A DNA stretch of 64,000 bases from Synechococcus sp. HK05 (GTDB taxonomy: Bacteria; Cyanobacteriota; Cyanobacteriia; PCC-6307; Cyanobiaceae). Position 1 is the first letter of the stretch. The number at the start of each line of letters is the position of its first letter. The translations under genes and the position numbers were made by a program. The DNA lies in the NCBI RefSeq assembly GCF_019104765.1, contig NZ_JAHRXJ010000007.1:24670-88669 (forward strand), in the 5' to 3' direction. The notes under the pieces were generated by a model, which had not been told where the DNA came from, made no database searches, and was given only the letters and a program-made list of their open reading frames with translations. Positions 38,861 to 46,948 of this stretch are shown piece after piece.

Positions 38861-41110
38861 ATGATGTTTCGCTTCATCCGATCAATCTGGAAGAAAAAAA
38901 CACCACTAGTTCTGCAGTATGAAGTTGCAGAGTGTGGCGCTGCCTCGCTTTCGATGGTGCTGCGTTACTACGGGTTATTTCTGCCGCTCTCCCAGTTGCG
39001 TTATGAATGCGGCGTGAGCCGAGATGGCAGCAATCTGCTGAATATTAAGAATGCAGCACAACGCTTTTGCTTAAAAGCCTCAGGTGTACGAGCCAATCCA
39101 GAAGAACTGTTGGCGCAAGACAATATCTTCCCGTGTATTTGCTGGTGGGACTTTAATCATTTTCTTGTTGTTGAAGGAGTGCGCAAGAATAAGGTTCTTA
39201 TTGTGGATCCAGCGAAGGGGCGTTATGGCGTTACGCCATTAGATTTTGCCCGGCATTTCTCAGGCATTGCCTTGCTCCTCACCCCAGATACAGGCTTTGC
39301 TCCTGCAGGCAAGCCTGAGCGAGAGTTTCGAAAATTTCTAGTTCACTTACTCGACTATAAATTAACGCTCGCGATTCTTCTTGCGCTTGCCCTGTTCTCT
39401 GCACCGCTGTCACTCTTCAGTGCGGGTTTATCCGGTGCCTTCTTGTCTGAAGTGATTCAGAGCCAGCGGTTCTCGTACGCTATTCCGATCATTTGGTTGA
39501 CCTTCCTCATTGCAGGGCTTCAGATTGTTGACTCACTTCTGAACACGAATATCTATCGAAGACTGACCGTTGATTTTTCCAAAAAACTAACACTTGATAT
39601 TGGCCAAAAACTCTTTACGGTTAACTTTGATTTCTACTCCACTCGCTTTCTCGGTGATATTGCGAGTCGTCTGTCCTTGGGGAGCCAAATATCGAGTGAT
39701 CTCTTTCACACATTTGCGCCCAAGCTAGCGAGCTTTTCAAGTTCTATGCTCATGGCGCCATTCATCTTCCTCATCTCTTGGCAGTTATCCCTAGTTACCA
39801 TCGTTTATCTGCTGATCACAACAGCTCTCACTGTTTACACCACTTTATCAACCGTGGATGCACTCCGCTCAATCGACCTTGAGATGGGCAAGCTCGATGG
39901 CATCATTGTGCGCATTCTGAAGGATATACGTCTGATCAAAGCTTGTAATCTCGATAATCTCTACATATCAGAGGTCCTCGATCTGAGATCTCCCGTGCTT
40001 GTGAAGACACAGGCCATGGGCTTTCGACTCAACAACCTTGGTTTTTTTAATTCACTTCTCTCATCCATCTACGAGTACAGCTCGATCGCTTTGGCTGCGT
40101 TGTTGGTGATTCTTGGCGATTTAAATCTCGCCGGGTTCATGGCATTCCAGTCACTACGTGGATTCTTGTCAGCTCCGATCAGTGAACTCACTACGATGTT
40201 TGAGGAGATTCAAAGGGCTGACGCCTCGCTTGGACGCTTAACGGATCTTTTTAGCGTTTCAGATGATCCCAAGATCCATTCGCTAGACAGGCTGGCTTCT
40301 CAGAATCGCTTTCTGAAGCAGTCGATTCGTTTACCATCGAATCAGATGCAGCTGCCGGTCCCAGATGAACTGGCTCTCAGCATCCACAACTTGTCGTATC
40401 AGTTTTCACCGCTTCAACAGCCCGTCTTATCGGACATCTCACTGGAACTCAAACCTGCCTCGATGACAACAATCGTGGGCCCGAGTGGATCAGGTAAGTC
40501 CACGTTACTGAAGATTATCGCCGGGCTATCTGGGAGTTATCTGGGGGATCTGCTGTTCAGTGGCCACCCTTGGAGCAGCTATGACGATGCGGCGATCCGA
40601 GGCGCTCTGGGGTATGTCTCCCAGGAAACAGCAGCAATGCGAGCATCTATTTTCGAAAACATTCGCTTGTTTGATCCAGATGTATCTGAGCTCGATATTC
40701 AAGAAGCGGCTGAGATTGCCCTGTTTTCGGATGTCGTTGCGGAACTCACGCGTGGCTACGCCACTGTGCTGAAGGAATCAGGCATGGCCCTCTCTGGCGG
40801 TCAGATGCAACGACTGGCCATCACTCGCGCACTCTGCCGAAAGCCCAAGCTTTTGATCCTTGATGAGGCTACAAGTGCGTTGGATGTGCCAACTGAGCTT
40901 GCCATTCTCAATAATATCCGCTCGCTTGGGGTCACGGTGTTATGCGTGGCCCATCGCTTGATCTCTGCAGAAATGAGTGACCATGTGATTGTTTTGCAAT
41001 CGGGACACGTTGTGGAGCAAGGAACCCCTCAGCAGCTCAAGCAGACCACTGGTTCAATCTATTCTCGTCTTCTGGCAGATGAGTCGAGTTCCCAGCGAGG
41101 TAACTCCTGA
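38861..41110 (+). CDS. C39-peptidase ABC transporter (leader-cleaving peptide exporter)
   Basis: The 749-aa protein joins three domains. The N-terminal C39 cysteine protease has Cys25 in EVAECGAASLSM, His100 in FNHFLVVEG and Asp116 in IVDPAKG, and cuts after double-glycine leaders. The six-helix permease spans about 160-440. The ATPase has Walker A GPSGSGKST, signature LSGGQMQR, Walker B LLILDEATSALD and the H-loop His in VAHR. All catalytic residues are intact. ATG 38861 follows the adaptor stop by 10 nt. Its substrates are most likely the double-glycine peptides encoded nearby. Confidence 0.95.
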   Translation: MMFRFIRSIWKKKTPLVLQYEVAECGAASLSMVLRYYGLFLPLSQLRYECGVSRDGSNLLNIKNAAQRFCLKASGVRANPEELLAQDNIFPCICWWDFNHFLVVEGVRKNKVLIVDPAKGRYGVTPLDFARHFSGIALLLTPDTGFAPAGKPEREFRKFLVHLLDYKLTLAILLALALFSAPLSLFSAGLSGAFLSEVIQSQRFSYAIPIIWLTFLIAGLQIVDSLLNTNIYRRLTVDFSKKLTLDIGQKLFTVNFDFYSTRFLGDIASRLSLGSQISSDLFHTFAPKLASFSSSMLMAPFIFLISWQLSLVTIVYLLITTALTVYTTLSTVDALRSIDLEMGKLDGIIVRILKDIRLIKACNLDNLYISEVLDLRSPVLVKTQAMGFRLNNLGFFNSLLSSIYEYSSIALAALLVILGDLNLAGFMAFQSLRGFLSAPISELTTMFEEIQRADASLGRLTDLFSVSDDPKIHSLDRLASQNRFLKQSIRLPSNQMQLPVPDELALSIHNLSYQFSPLQQPVLSDISLELKPASMTTIVGPSGSGKSTLLKIIAGLSGSYLGDLLFSGHPWSSYDDAAIRGALGYVSQETAAMRASIFENIRLFDPDVSELDIQEAAEIALFSDVVAELTRGYATVLKESGMALSGGQMQRLAITRALCRKPKLLILDEATSALDVPTELAILNNIRSLGVTVLCVAHRLISAEMSDHVIVLQSGHVVEQGTPQQLKQTTGSIYSRLLADESSSQRGNS

Positions 41111-43302
41111 TGGCTGAGCGCTTCAGTTCTGCTCAACGCTTTCAAGTGCAGGAGGAGTTGATTGCTGCAGCCAATACTCTGTCAGGGCTGGAGTCGAGTT
41201 CTCGATTCGTAGCATCATCGATTGCTAGGGATTCAGACTATGCTCGTCAACTCATCGCTTATCTCCGTCATTATTTTGGCCTAGAGAGCGATCAACCCAT
41301 CGCTCTATCAGATTCATTCGATGAGCTTCTACTGGCCAATGATATTTTTTATCGCCGTGTAAGCCTTGCCAAGGATCGTGCTTCTTGGCAGTCTAACCCC
41401 GTTCTTGTTGGTGGGATCAATGGTGATGCCACCTATATACTTGATAGCACGCGCCGTGCGATTGCCCTCGTTGATGCATCCAATTATTCTCGCACGGCTT
41501 ATCGGTCTCTCGAAGAACTTGCCGAGCATGTTGAGCCAAGTGGCTATGAGCTCTATCCGCTTCTTCCGGATGCTGATACAACACTGAAAGCACTTCTTTC
41601 TTTTGTTTTTCCTGCTATTCGTGGCGACCTGCTTAAGTCTTTAGCGCTTTCAGTATTGCTCATTGGGTTTGCATTAATCTCTCCTCTGATCACAGGCCAA
41701 GTGATTGGAGATGTGGTTCCCAGTGGGGATATGCGCTGGGTTGCCTCGGTTTTCTTTATTGGCATTATCCTCGCGTTCTATCAAGCTGCTTTCAGTTGCC
41801 TTCAATCTTTTTATTCCTCGCGGATCGAAATCCAGCTCAACTTAAGGTTGGAGCCTGCCTTGTATCGGAAGGTGTTGTCTCTTCCGATTTCATTTATCGA
41901 CAAGTATTCCACCGGTGATCTGAGTACGAGGATCTCCTCAATTACGGCAATTGTGAAAACGATTGCGTCCCAGTGCCTCACCACAGTGCTCAATTCATTG
42001 TCGCTCATTGGCTATGGCGGCATGATGCTTTATCTTGACGCGGGCCTAAGCGCTCCTTTATTTGTTTATATCCTCATCAGTTCTATTATTCAGGTTCTGC
42101 TTGTGCGGCGGCAAATCAAGTTTTACAAGAAGTCCATCCCTCTTGGTTCTGAAAACTACGATCTAACGCTTGAAACGCTGTCTTCTGTTGCGCAGATCCG
42201 AGTGGCGGGTAGCGAGCCTTTCATGCTTCAGCGCTGGTATTTCAGCTTGATGAATGTGCTTCGCCTTGATATGCAAGCTGCCAGGCTTTCAGACTGGAAC
42301 TCAGCCATCTCCGGCATCCTTCAAACGCTCGGCACAGTGATTATCTATATCGTGATTGTGCGCCGTTTGCTGGCGTCCCCCACTCTCGAAGCGGCATCGA
42401 TTGGTCTCGCAACTTTTGTGGTGTTTACGAATGCCTATTCAGGTTTTGCGAACGCCTTCCTTTCGCTTGTCTCGTTGATTAACACGGTAACGGGTTCTTT
42501 GCTGGTAGAGGTTGATCGTGCCATGCCTCTTCTTAGGCAGCCCTCTGAGGCCACCGCTTACTTCGGAAGCAACAAGATTGTGATCAATGGGGCGATTGAA
42601 TTTTCAGATGTGTCGTTCTCGTATCCAGGTTCGGTTGGACCTCGTCTCTTTCAAGATCTGAGCTTTCAGCTAAGGCCTGGCAAGTTTAATGTGATTTTTG
42701 GCCCTAGTGGATCTGGTAAGTCAACCATCATTTCTATGATCCTTGGCTTTGCTTTGCCAGATCAGGGAATGATCAGTATCGACGGAGTGCCTCTTCATTC
42801 CATCGATATCCGACATTACCGTGCCCAAATAGGTGCTGTGCTTCAGCAGTCTGAATTAACATCGGGTTCCATTCTTGATGCTGTCACGGGCGGGTTGGAT
42901 ATCCCGGATGAAACAGTGTGGCGTACGTTGCAGATGGTTAATATTGCAGAGGAGGTGGATCGCATGCCGATGAAGTTGCAAACCATCTTGTCGGAGGGAT
43001 CCACTGTGATTTCGGGTGGTCAGCGGCAGCGTCTGTGCATCGCGCGTGCTTTGCTCAATGGCCCACGCCTACTGCTTGAGGATGAGGCAACAAGTGCCCT
43101 CGATGCCCATTCTCAATCCGTGATTATTCGCAATCTTCGTGATCGCGATATCACGAGAGTTGTGGTGGCTCACCGCATTGCCACCATCCGTGATTGTGAT
43201 CATATGGTTGTCATCAATCAGGGGAAGGTGGAGGCTTGTGGCGGTTTCGATGAATGCCTGGCATCGTCGAGCTTCCTGCAGGCGGCAACGCGTGCGCTTT
43301 GA
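41110..43302 (+). CDS. NHLM-type ABC transporter permease/ATPase (second export subunit)
   Basis: The 730-aa protein has an N-terminal cytosolic region (about 1-160) with no C39 catalytic residues, then a permease (about 165-460) and an ATPase with GPSGSGKST, ISGGQRQR and the H-loop VAHR. The Walker B reads LLLEDEATSALD, with Glu in a normally hydrophobic position. It overlaps the preceding stop by one base (TGATG). Adaptor, C39-ABC and this subunit in this order is the NHLM bacteriocin-export arrangement described for Nif11/nitrile-hydratase leader peptides. Confidence 0.92.
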   Translation: MAERFSSAQRFQVQEELIAAANTLSGLESSSRFVASSIARDSDYARQLIAYLRHYFGLESDQPIALSDSFDELLLANDIFYRRVSLAKDRASWQSNPVLVGGINGDATYILDSTRRAIALVDASNYSRTAYRSLEELAEHVEPSGYELYPLLPDADTTLKALLSFVFPAIRGDLLKSLALSVLLIGFALISPLITGQVIGDVVPSGDMRWVASVFFIGIILAFYQAAFSCLQSFYSSRIEIQLNLRLEPALYRKVLSLPISFIDKYSTGDLSTRISSITAIVKTIASQCLTTVLNSLSLIGYGGMMLYLDAGLSAPLFVYILISSIIQVLLVRRQIKFYKKSIPLGSENYDLTLETLSSVAQIRVAGSEPFMLQRWYFSLMNVLRLDMQAARLSDWNSAISGILQTLGTVIIYIVIVRRLLASPTLEAASIGLATFVVFTNAYSGFANAFLSLVSLINTVTGSLLVEVDRAMPLLRQPSEATAYFGSNKIVINGAIEFSDVSFSYPGSVGPRLFQDLSFQLRPGKFNVIFGPSGSGKSTIISMILGFALPDQGMISIDGVPLHSIDIRHYRAQIGAVLQQSELTSGSILDAVTGGLDIPDETVWRTLQMVNIAEEVDRMPMKLQTILSEGSTVISGGQRQRLCIARALLNGPRLLLEDEATSALDAHSQSVIIRNLRDRDITRVVVAHRIATIRDCDHMVVINQGKVEACGGFDECLASSSFLQAATRAL

Positions 43303-43322
43303 GGCTTCATTGCAGATAGCTT

Positions 43323-43362
43323 TAAAAAAGAGAGCGACGTGCGTGGGATTGCAGCCGCTCTC
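43323..43362 (-). terminator. Terminator of the peptide A/F operon
   Basis: Read on the minus strand, the stem GAGAGCG / CGCTCTC is followed by TTTTTT. It lies 50 nt past the stop of the 43413 gene and faces the end of the ABC transporter gene. Confidence 0.75.
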
Positions 43363-43412
43363 AAGAGCATATTGGCGACAGTATTGCACTGATGCTCTCT
43401 GTATCGTTCAAG

Positions 43413-43646
43413 CTAAAAGGGAAGCCGAACGTCGCTGCTGCCACCAGGCATCGAAGGGAAGTTAGAAGGTTGGGCCTCCTCGGGTAGTTTATTCCGAGGC
43501 GGCTCGGGCGACACAATCACGATCGGTCCCGTGATCACCCGGCCGCCGCGTCTGGTTGCCTTGTTGGTCTTCCGGCCACCATTAATCGTCTGTAGTTCTT
43601 CATCTGATAGGCGGTGATCTTGGGGTTGGTTGTTTTGGTGTGTCAT
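43413..43646 (-). CDS. Double-glycine leader peptide F (77 aa)
   Basis: The leader ends RLSDEELQTINGG, with Leu -12, Glu -8, Leu -7, Ile -4 and Gly-Gly at -2/-1, the full C39 recognition pattern. Predicted mature part: 53 residues, basic at first (RKTNKATRRGG) then Pro-rich, with no Cys. The leader is very close to that of peptide E at 50517 (both begin MT-Q-NQ and share DEELQ-GG) while the cores differ. It follows peptide A by 55 nt, in a likely operon. Function unknown. Confidence 0.85.
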   Translation of the reverse strand: MTHQNNQPQDHRLSDEELQTINGGRKTNKATRRGGRVITGPIVIVSPEPPRNKLPEEAQPSNFPSMPGGSSDVRLPF

Positions 43647-43701
43647 GGTTGCTTGCTGATTGACTGGGTTCGAGACTGGGCGTCAGTATAAGTGGATGTG
43701 A

Positions 43702-43989
43702 TTAGGAATGGTATTTATTTGCGCTGGCCTGCTGTAGGCCATAGACAGACCCTGAAAAGATCGTGGCAGCACCAGCTTTAGCAGCACCAGCTTTGGCAGC
43801 ACCAGCACCAGCGCCAGCAGCAGCGGCGCCGGCCGCGGCAGCCCCACCACCAAGTACTGCGGCACCGATAGCACCACCAGTCGCCACAACAGCAACTCCG
43901 ATCAGGCCCCACTGCCACCACTCGAGCCCACCGGCTACGGTTTCCAGAGCCTGATCATCAAGTTGGATCATCTGAGTTTGAGTTTTCAT
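43702..43989 (-). CDS. Double-glycine leader peptide A (95 aa, Gly/Ala-rich)
   Basis: The leader ends MIQLDDQALETVAGG. The 74-residue core opens with LEWWQWGLIG and runs into a hydrophobic Gly/Ala-rich stretch with repeated AAKAG units and several GxxxG spacings, as seen in pore-forming microcins and class II bacteriocins. The DNA is low-complexity (repeated CCAGC/AGCACC), so its length may vary between strains. Repeat copy 1 of the 84-nt promoter element lies 39 nt upstream. ATG 43971 is an alternative start. Confidence 0.85.
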   Translation of the reverse strand: MKTQTQMIQLDDQALETVAGGLEWWQWGLIGVAVVATGGAIGAAVLGGGAAAAGAAAAGAGAGAAKAGAAKAGAATIFSGSVYGLQQASANKYHS

Positions 43990-44028
43990 GATTGATTGTT
44001 CGGGGTTCGATTGAGAGCTTTGAGTGTT

Positions 44029-44112
44029 GCCCTCTCGACCCCTTCAGAATCGCTGCTGTCGCGGCCTCAAACAAGATCAAAGCCAGGGTGAGTTGCGGTG
44101 AGTTTCATGTGA
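44029..44112 (-). promoter_or_regulatory. 84-nt promoter repeat, copy 1 (peptide A)
   Basis: The gene-proximal end reads CCCTCTCGACCCCTTCAG on the plus strand. The distal end has two GGTGAGTT units 10 nt apart followed by TTCATGTGA. On the coding (minus) strand this gives TCAC-type direct repeats upstream, a TTGTTT -35-like hexamer and GATTCT 17 nt later. It ends 39 nt before the ATG of peptide A. Confidence 0.8.
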
Positions 44113-44126
44113 GGCCTGTCCGTGGG

Positions 44127-44608
44127 TTATTGCCCTGGATGGCTGATCAGTTGCCTGCAGAGTTCTGGCAGCAGGGTGTCGTCCTGGGCGCGTTCTGTTC
44201 CTTCAGTGAAGGCCACGATCAGGGTTGGCGAGCAGCCCTCCACTTCCATGTAGGCCGCATCGTGGCGGGCCTGGCTCATCCAGCCAGCCTTGCTCCACAG
44301 CCCTGCCGCTTCCGGTAGGCCAGCGCCAAGGAAGCCATCCACCTGGTTTTCGGGGTCGGCGGTACGCGCAGCGGCATCCAGGCTGCGGTGGAGCAGGGTG
44401 CGCATGCGGTTGCAGACAGGCGGCGACACCAGAGCACCGGCCATCACGGCATGCAACAGCCGGGCGCAGAGATCGGTGTTGAGGCGGTTGCGGTTGTCCA
44501 GCCCCGCGCCATAGAACTGGCGCTCACGGCCGTAGGGCCCGTCACCCCAGGTTTTCTGGCAGGCATTGCAGCCGCTCCACTCGCTCCAGCCCAGCTGCGC
44601 GCACCATT
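44127..44608 (-). pseudogene. 5'-truncated copy of the serine hydrolase gene
   Basis: About 160 C-terminal codons of the hydrolase at 45241 remain open, starting mid-gene at the duplication breakpoint (44608). It includes the KAGWMSQARHDAAYMEVE segment but lacks the SxxK and SxN regions. No start codon or promoter of its own is evident, so it is a duplication remnant. Replacements such as PEAAGL for PETARL show some divergence. Confidence 0.88.
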
Positions 44609-44682
44609 TCTTGTTAAGCCAAGCCGATATGAATTGACTATCAGTATCTGAAGCCCATTCAAGCCAGGCGGGCTATTAAGCA

Positions 44683-44708
44683 TGAAGAGCCCTGCTTTCG
44701 CAGGGCTC
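44683..44708 (-). terminator. Hairpin downstream of peptide B
   Basis: A nine-pair stem GAGCCCTGC / GCAGGGCTC with a GAAA tetraloop (minus strand) has only a weak T tract. It lies 114 nt past the peptide B stop. The 44609-44821 stretch has no other feature. Confidence 0.5.
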
Positions 44709-44821
44709 AGGGAGAGACTTGTTTCCAGCAGAGGCCTTCAGGCTTAATGCTGGTACAAGCAGTGCTTGTGTGGTTTTCGGTGAGCCTATGCGGGTTACCG
44801 GTGAAGAGTCCTCTTTATGGA

Positions 44822-45100
44822 TCAGAGATTAGGGTATTCCCATATAGTTCCCCCAGAACTAACGCTGATGGCAACTACGCTGGCGACCGATTTTGTGCCT
44901 ACGCCAGCACCAGCAGCGCCAGTCGTGGCCATGGAAGCTGCAATGGCTGGGCCTGCTACGCTCGCCCCCCCAATTACAATGCCCGCCGCGCTTCCGTACA
45001 ACAGACCCTTCCCAAGACCTCTCCCGAAACCCTTCCAAAACTCAGAGCCTCCTTTGCACGCTTGCATTTCAAGAGTGTCGACCTCAATTAGTGATTTCAT
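44822..45100 (-). CDS. Double-glycine leader peptide B (92 aa, Gly/Ala-rich)
   Basis: A short 18-residue leader ends VDTLEMQACKGG. The 74-residue core opens SEFWKGFGRGLGKGLLYG, then a long Gly/Ala/Val hydrophobic stretch with GxxxG-like spacing, and ends TIWEYPNL. The core has the same length and style as peptide A (aromatic N-terminus, then a Gly/Ala helix), suggesting a two-peptide pair. Promoter repeat copy 2 lies 42 nt upstream. It is bracketed by the 583-bp direct duplication. Confidence 0.85.
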   Translation of the reverse strand: MKSLIEVDTLEMQACKGGSEFWKGFGRGLGKGLLYGSAAGIVIGGASVAGPAIAASMATTGAAGAGVGTKSVASVVAISVSSGGTIWEYPNL

Positions 45101-45139
45101 TTGTTGGCTTTTCGATTTTGGTATGTTGTCTTGAAGGTC

Positions 45140-45722
45140 GTTGCCCTCTCGACCCCTTCAGAATCGCTGCTGTCGCCGCCTCAAACAAGATCAAAGCCAG
45201 GGTGAGTTGCGGTGAGTTTCATGTGAAGGGTGCCCGTGGCTTATCTCCCTAGGGGGCTGATCAGTTGCCGGCAGAGTTCTGGCAGCAGGGTGTCGTCCTG
45301 GGCGCGTTCTGTTCCTTCAGTGAAGGCCACGATCAGGGTTGGCGAGCAGTCTTCAACTTCCATGTAGGCCGCATCGTGGCGTGCCTGGCTCATCCAGCCA
45401 GCCTTGCTCCACAGCCGTGCCGTTTCCGGTAGGCCAGCGCCAAGGAAGCCATCCACCTGGTTTTCGGGGTCGGCGGCGCGCGCAGCAGCATCCAGGCTGC
45501 GATGGAGCAGGGTGCGCATCCGGCTGCAGGCAGGCGGCGACACCAGAGCACCGGCCATCACGGCATGCAGCAGCCGGGCGCAGAGATCGGTGTTGAGGCG
45601 GTTGCGGTTCTCCAGCTCCACGCCATAGAACTGGCGCTCACGGCCGTATGGCCCGTCACCCCAGGTTTTCTGGCTTGCATTGCAGCCGCTCCACTCGCTC
45701 CAGCCCAGCTGCGCGCACCATT
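45140..45722 (-). repeat. 583-bp direct duplication, copy 2
   Basis: This is the partner of 44026-44608. It contains promoter repeat 2 and the intact 3' half of the hydrolase gene, so it is probably the parental context. Confidence 0.9.
45143..45226 (-). promoter_or_regulatory. 84-nt promoter repeat, copy 2 (peptide B)
   Basis: It is identical to copy 1 at nearly every base over the same 84 nt, and ends 42 nt before the peptide B ATG. The conservation is partly explained by the 583-bp duplication that carries both copies. Confidence 0.8.
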
Positions 45723-46173
45723 GATTCACCAGCTCACGGCGCAGCGCCCAGCTCGCCATGGCTGCTTCCGGCAAGCACGGTCCGCTGGTGGTGCCCGTGA
45801 GCAGATCCAGCACAAGCCCAGTGGCGTCGTTGCTGGAGTCGCGAATCATGTCCGCCAGGGCGCGGCGCAGCTCCGGGGTGTCGTCGATCAGCTGGCGCTG
45901 CAGCCAGGTTTCGGCCGCCACCAGATACAGCAGTTTCACCACGCTGGCGGGATAGCGCGCCTGATTCCCTTGCCAGCTGGCGCCGCGCGGTTGATCCGCC
46001 CAGAAGCCCTCCAGATCGCTGCGCGAGGAAGCGCTGTCGATCAGGGAATCGCTGTAGCGCAGCCAGGTAATCGAGAGCTGGTTTTTGAGGCCCGGCCGTC
46101 CATCGGCTTCCAGGGCTGCGATGGTGGCCTCAAGCTGTTGGGCCATCGCCCCATCCGGGCAGTAGAACGCCAT
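45241..46173 (-). CDS. Class A beta-lactamase-like serine hydrolase
   Basis: The protein has about 310 aa. Motifs: SxxK in YPASVVKLLYL (Ser77, Lys80), S-x-N-like DSSNDATG (113-115), and KAG in WSKAGWMSQARHD. The fold is that of class A beta-lactamase/D,D-peptidase. No clear signal peptide is visible, so a resistance role is not supported; it may act on cell-wall peptides or esters. I start at ATG 46173 (46146 also possible) because ATG 46224 would overlap the divergent NlpC gene. Its 3' half is duplicated at 44127. Confidence 0.8.
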   Translation of the reverse strand: MAFYCPDGAMAQQLEATIAALEADGRPGLKNQLSITWLRYSDSLIDSASSRSDLEGFWADQPRGASWQGNQARYPASVVKLLYLVAAETWLQRQLIDDTPELRRALADMIRDSSNDATGLVLDLLTGTTSGPCLPEAAMASWALRRELVNQWCAQLGWSEWSGCNASQKTWGDGPYGRERQFYGVELENRNRLNTDLCARLLHAVMAGALVSPPACSRMRTLLHRSLDAAARAADPENQVDGFLGAGLPETARLWSKAGWMSQARHDAAYMEVEDCSPTLIVAFTEGTERAQDDTLLPELCRQLISPLGR

Positions 46174-46190
46174 CGCAGCCAAAGGGGGCA

Positions 46191-46943
46191 ATGACGAGAT
46201 TAGGCAGATTGGCCGAGGGCACACCAGTGGCGCTGGAGCTACTGCATCCGGGCAGCTGCTGGCGCCTCACCGCCCCGGTCAACCTCACCAGCCACTGGCT
46301 GGGCCCCGGGTTGGCCACCCAAGCCGCCGCCGGTCGTGTTCTCAGCGTGCTCGAGCCTTTGCGGCCCGGAAAGGCCCGCCTCCGGGTGCGCCTCCTGGAA
46401 GACGGCTATCCCGGTTGGCTCGATCCCCAACAGCTTTTGGGTCATGCCCAGGCCTGCCGGCCGCCGCAGCCCCGCTTGCTTGATCCCAGCCAGATCGAGG
46501 CCGCGCTGCCGGCCGTGTCGGCCTTTGCCCATCAGGCCCATCTCCAGCCCAATCACTATTTATGGGGCGGCACCCTGGGTCCCGATTTCGATTGCTCCGG
46601 CTTGATCCAGGCCGCCTTCGCCAGTGCAGGCATCTGGCTGCCCCGCGATGCCTATCAGCAGGAGCGCTTCTGCCAGCCGGTGGCGCTGGCGCCCGGTTGC
46701 TACAGCCTGCTGCGCCCCGGTGATCTGATCTTTTTTGGGCGGCCCCAGCGCTGCACCCATGTGGCGCTTTACGTGGGTGGTGGTCGTTATCTGCACAGCA
46801 GCGGCCGCGAGCATGGCCGCAACGGCATTGGTCTTGATGGGCTCGATCCCCACATCGATGATCCGGTGAGCGTGCACTACCGGCTTGAGTTGCGCGGTGC
46901 CGGCCGCGTTGTCCGTTGCCATGACGGCACACCCTTGCCCTGA
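46191..46943 (+). CDS. NlpC/P60 family peptidoglycan endopeptidase
   Basis: The 250-aa protein has an N-terminal SH3-like region (about 1-85) followed by the NlpC/P60 domain with nucleophile Cys in GPDFDCSGLIQAAF and His in RCTHVALYVGGG. Family enzymes cut the gamma-D-Glu to diamino-acid bond in peptidoglycan stems. No signal peptide is visible. It is divergent from the hydrolase gene, and DUF819 follows after 5 nt. Confidence 0.88.
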   Translation: MTRLGRLAEGTPVALELLHPGSCWRLTAPVNLTSHWLGPGLATQAAAGRVLSVLEPLRPGKARLRVRLLEDGYPGWLDPQQLLGHAQACRPPQPRLLDPSQIEAALPAVSAFAHQAHLQPNHYLWGGTLGPDFDCSGLIQAAFASAGIWLPRDAYQQERFCQPVALAPGCYSLLRPGDLIFFGRPQRCTHVALYVGGGRYLHSSGREHGRNGIGLDGLDPHIDDPVSVHYRLELRGAGRVVRCHDGTPLP

Positions 46944-46948
46944 ATCCG

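Larger units (their letters stand above)
44026..44608 (-). repeat. 583-bp direct duplication, copy 1
   Basis: This segment matches 45140-45722 over the same length with no net gap, at about nine in ten positions by eye. It comprises promoter repeat 1 (44029-44112) plus a copy of the 3' part of the serine hydrolase gene. The two copies lie in the same orientation 1,114 bp apart and bracket peptide gene B. Confidence 0.9.

Noticed and set aside
45241..46173. The serine hydrolase as an antibiotic-resistance beta-lactamase
   Set aside because: Class A-like motifs are present, but KTG is KAG and no clear signal peptide is visible. Nothing nearby suggests resistance.
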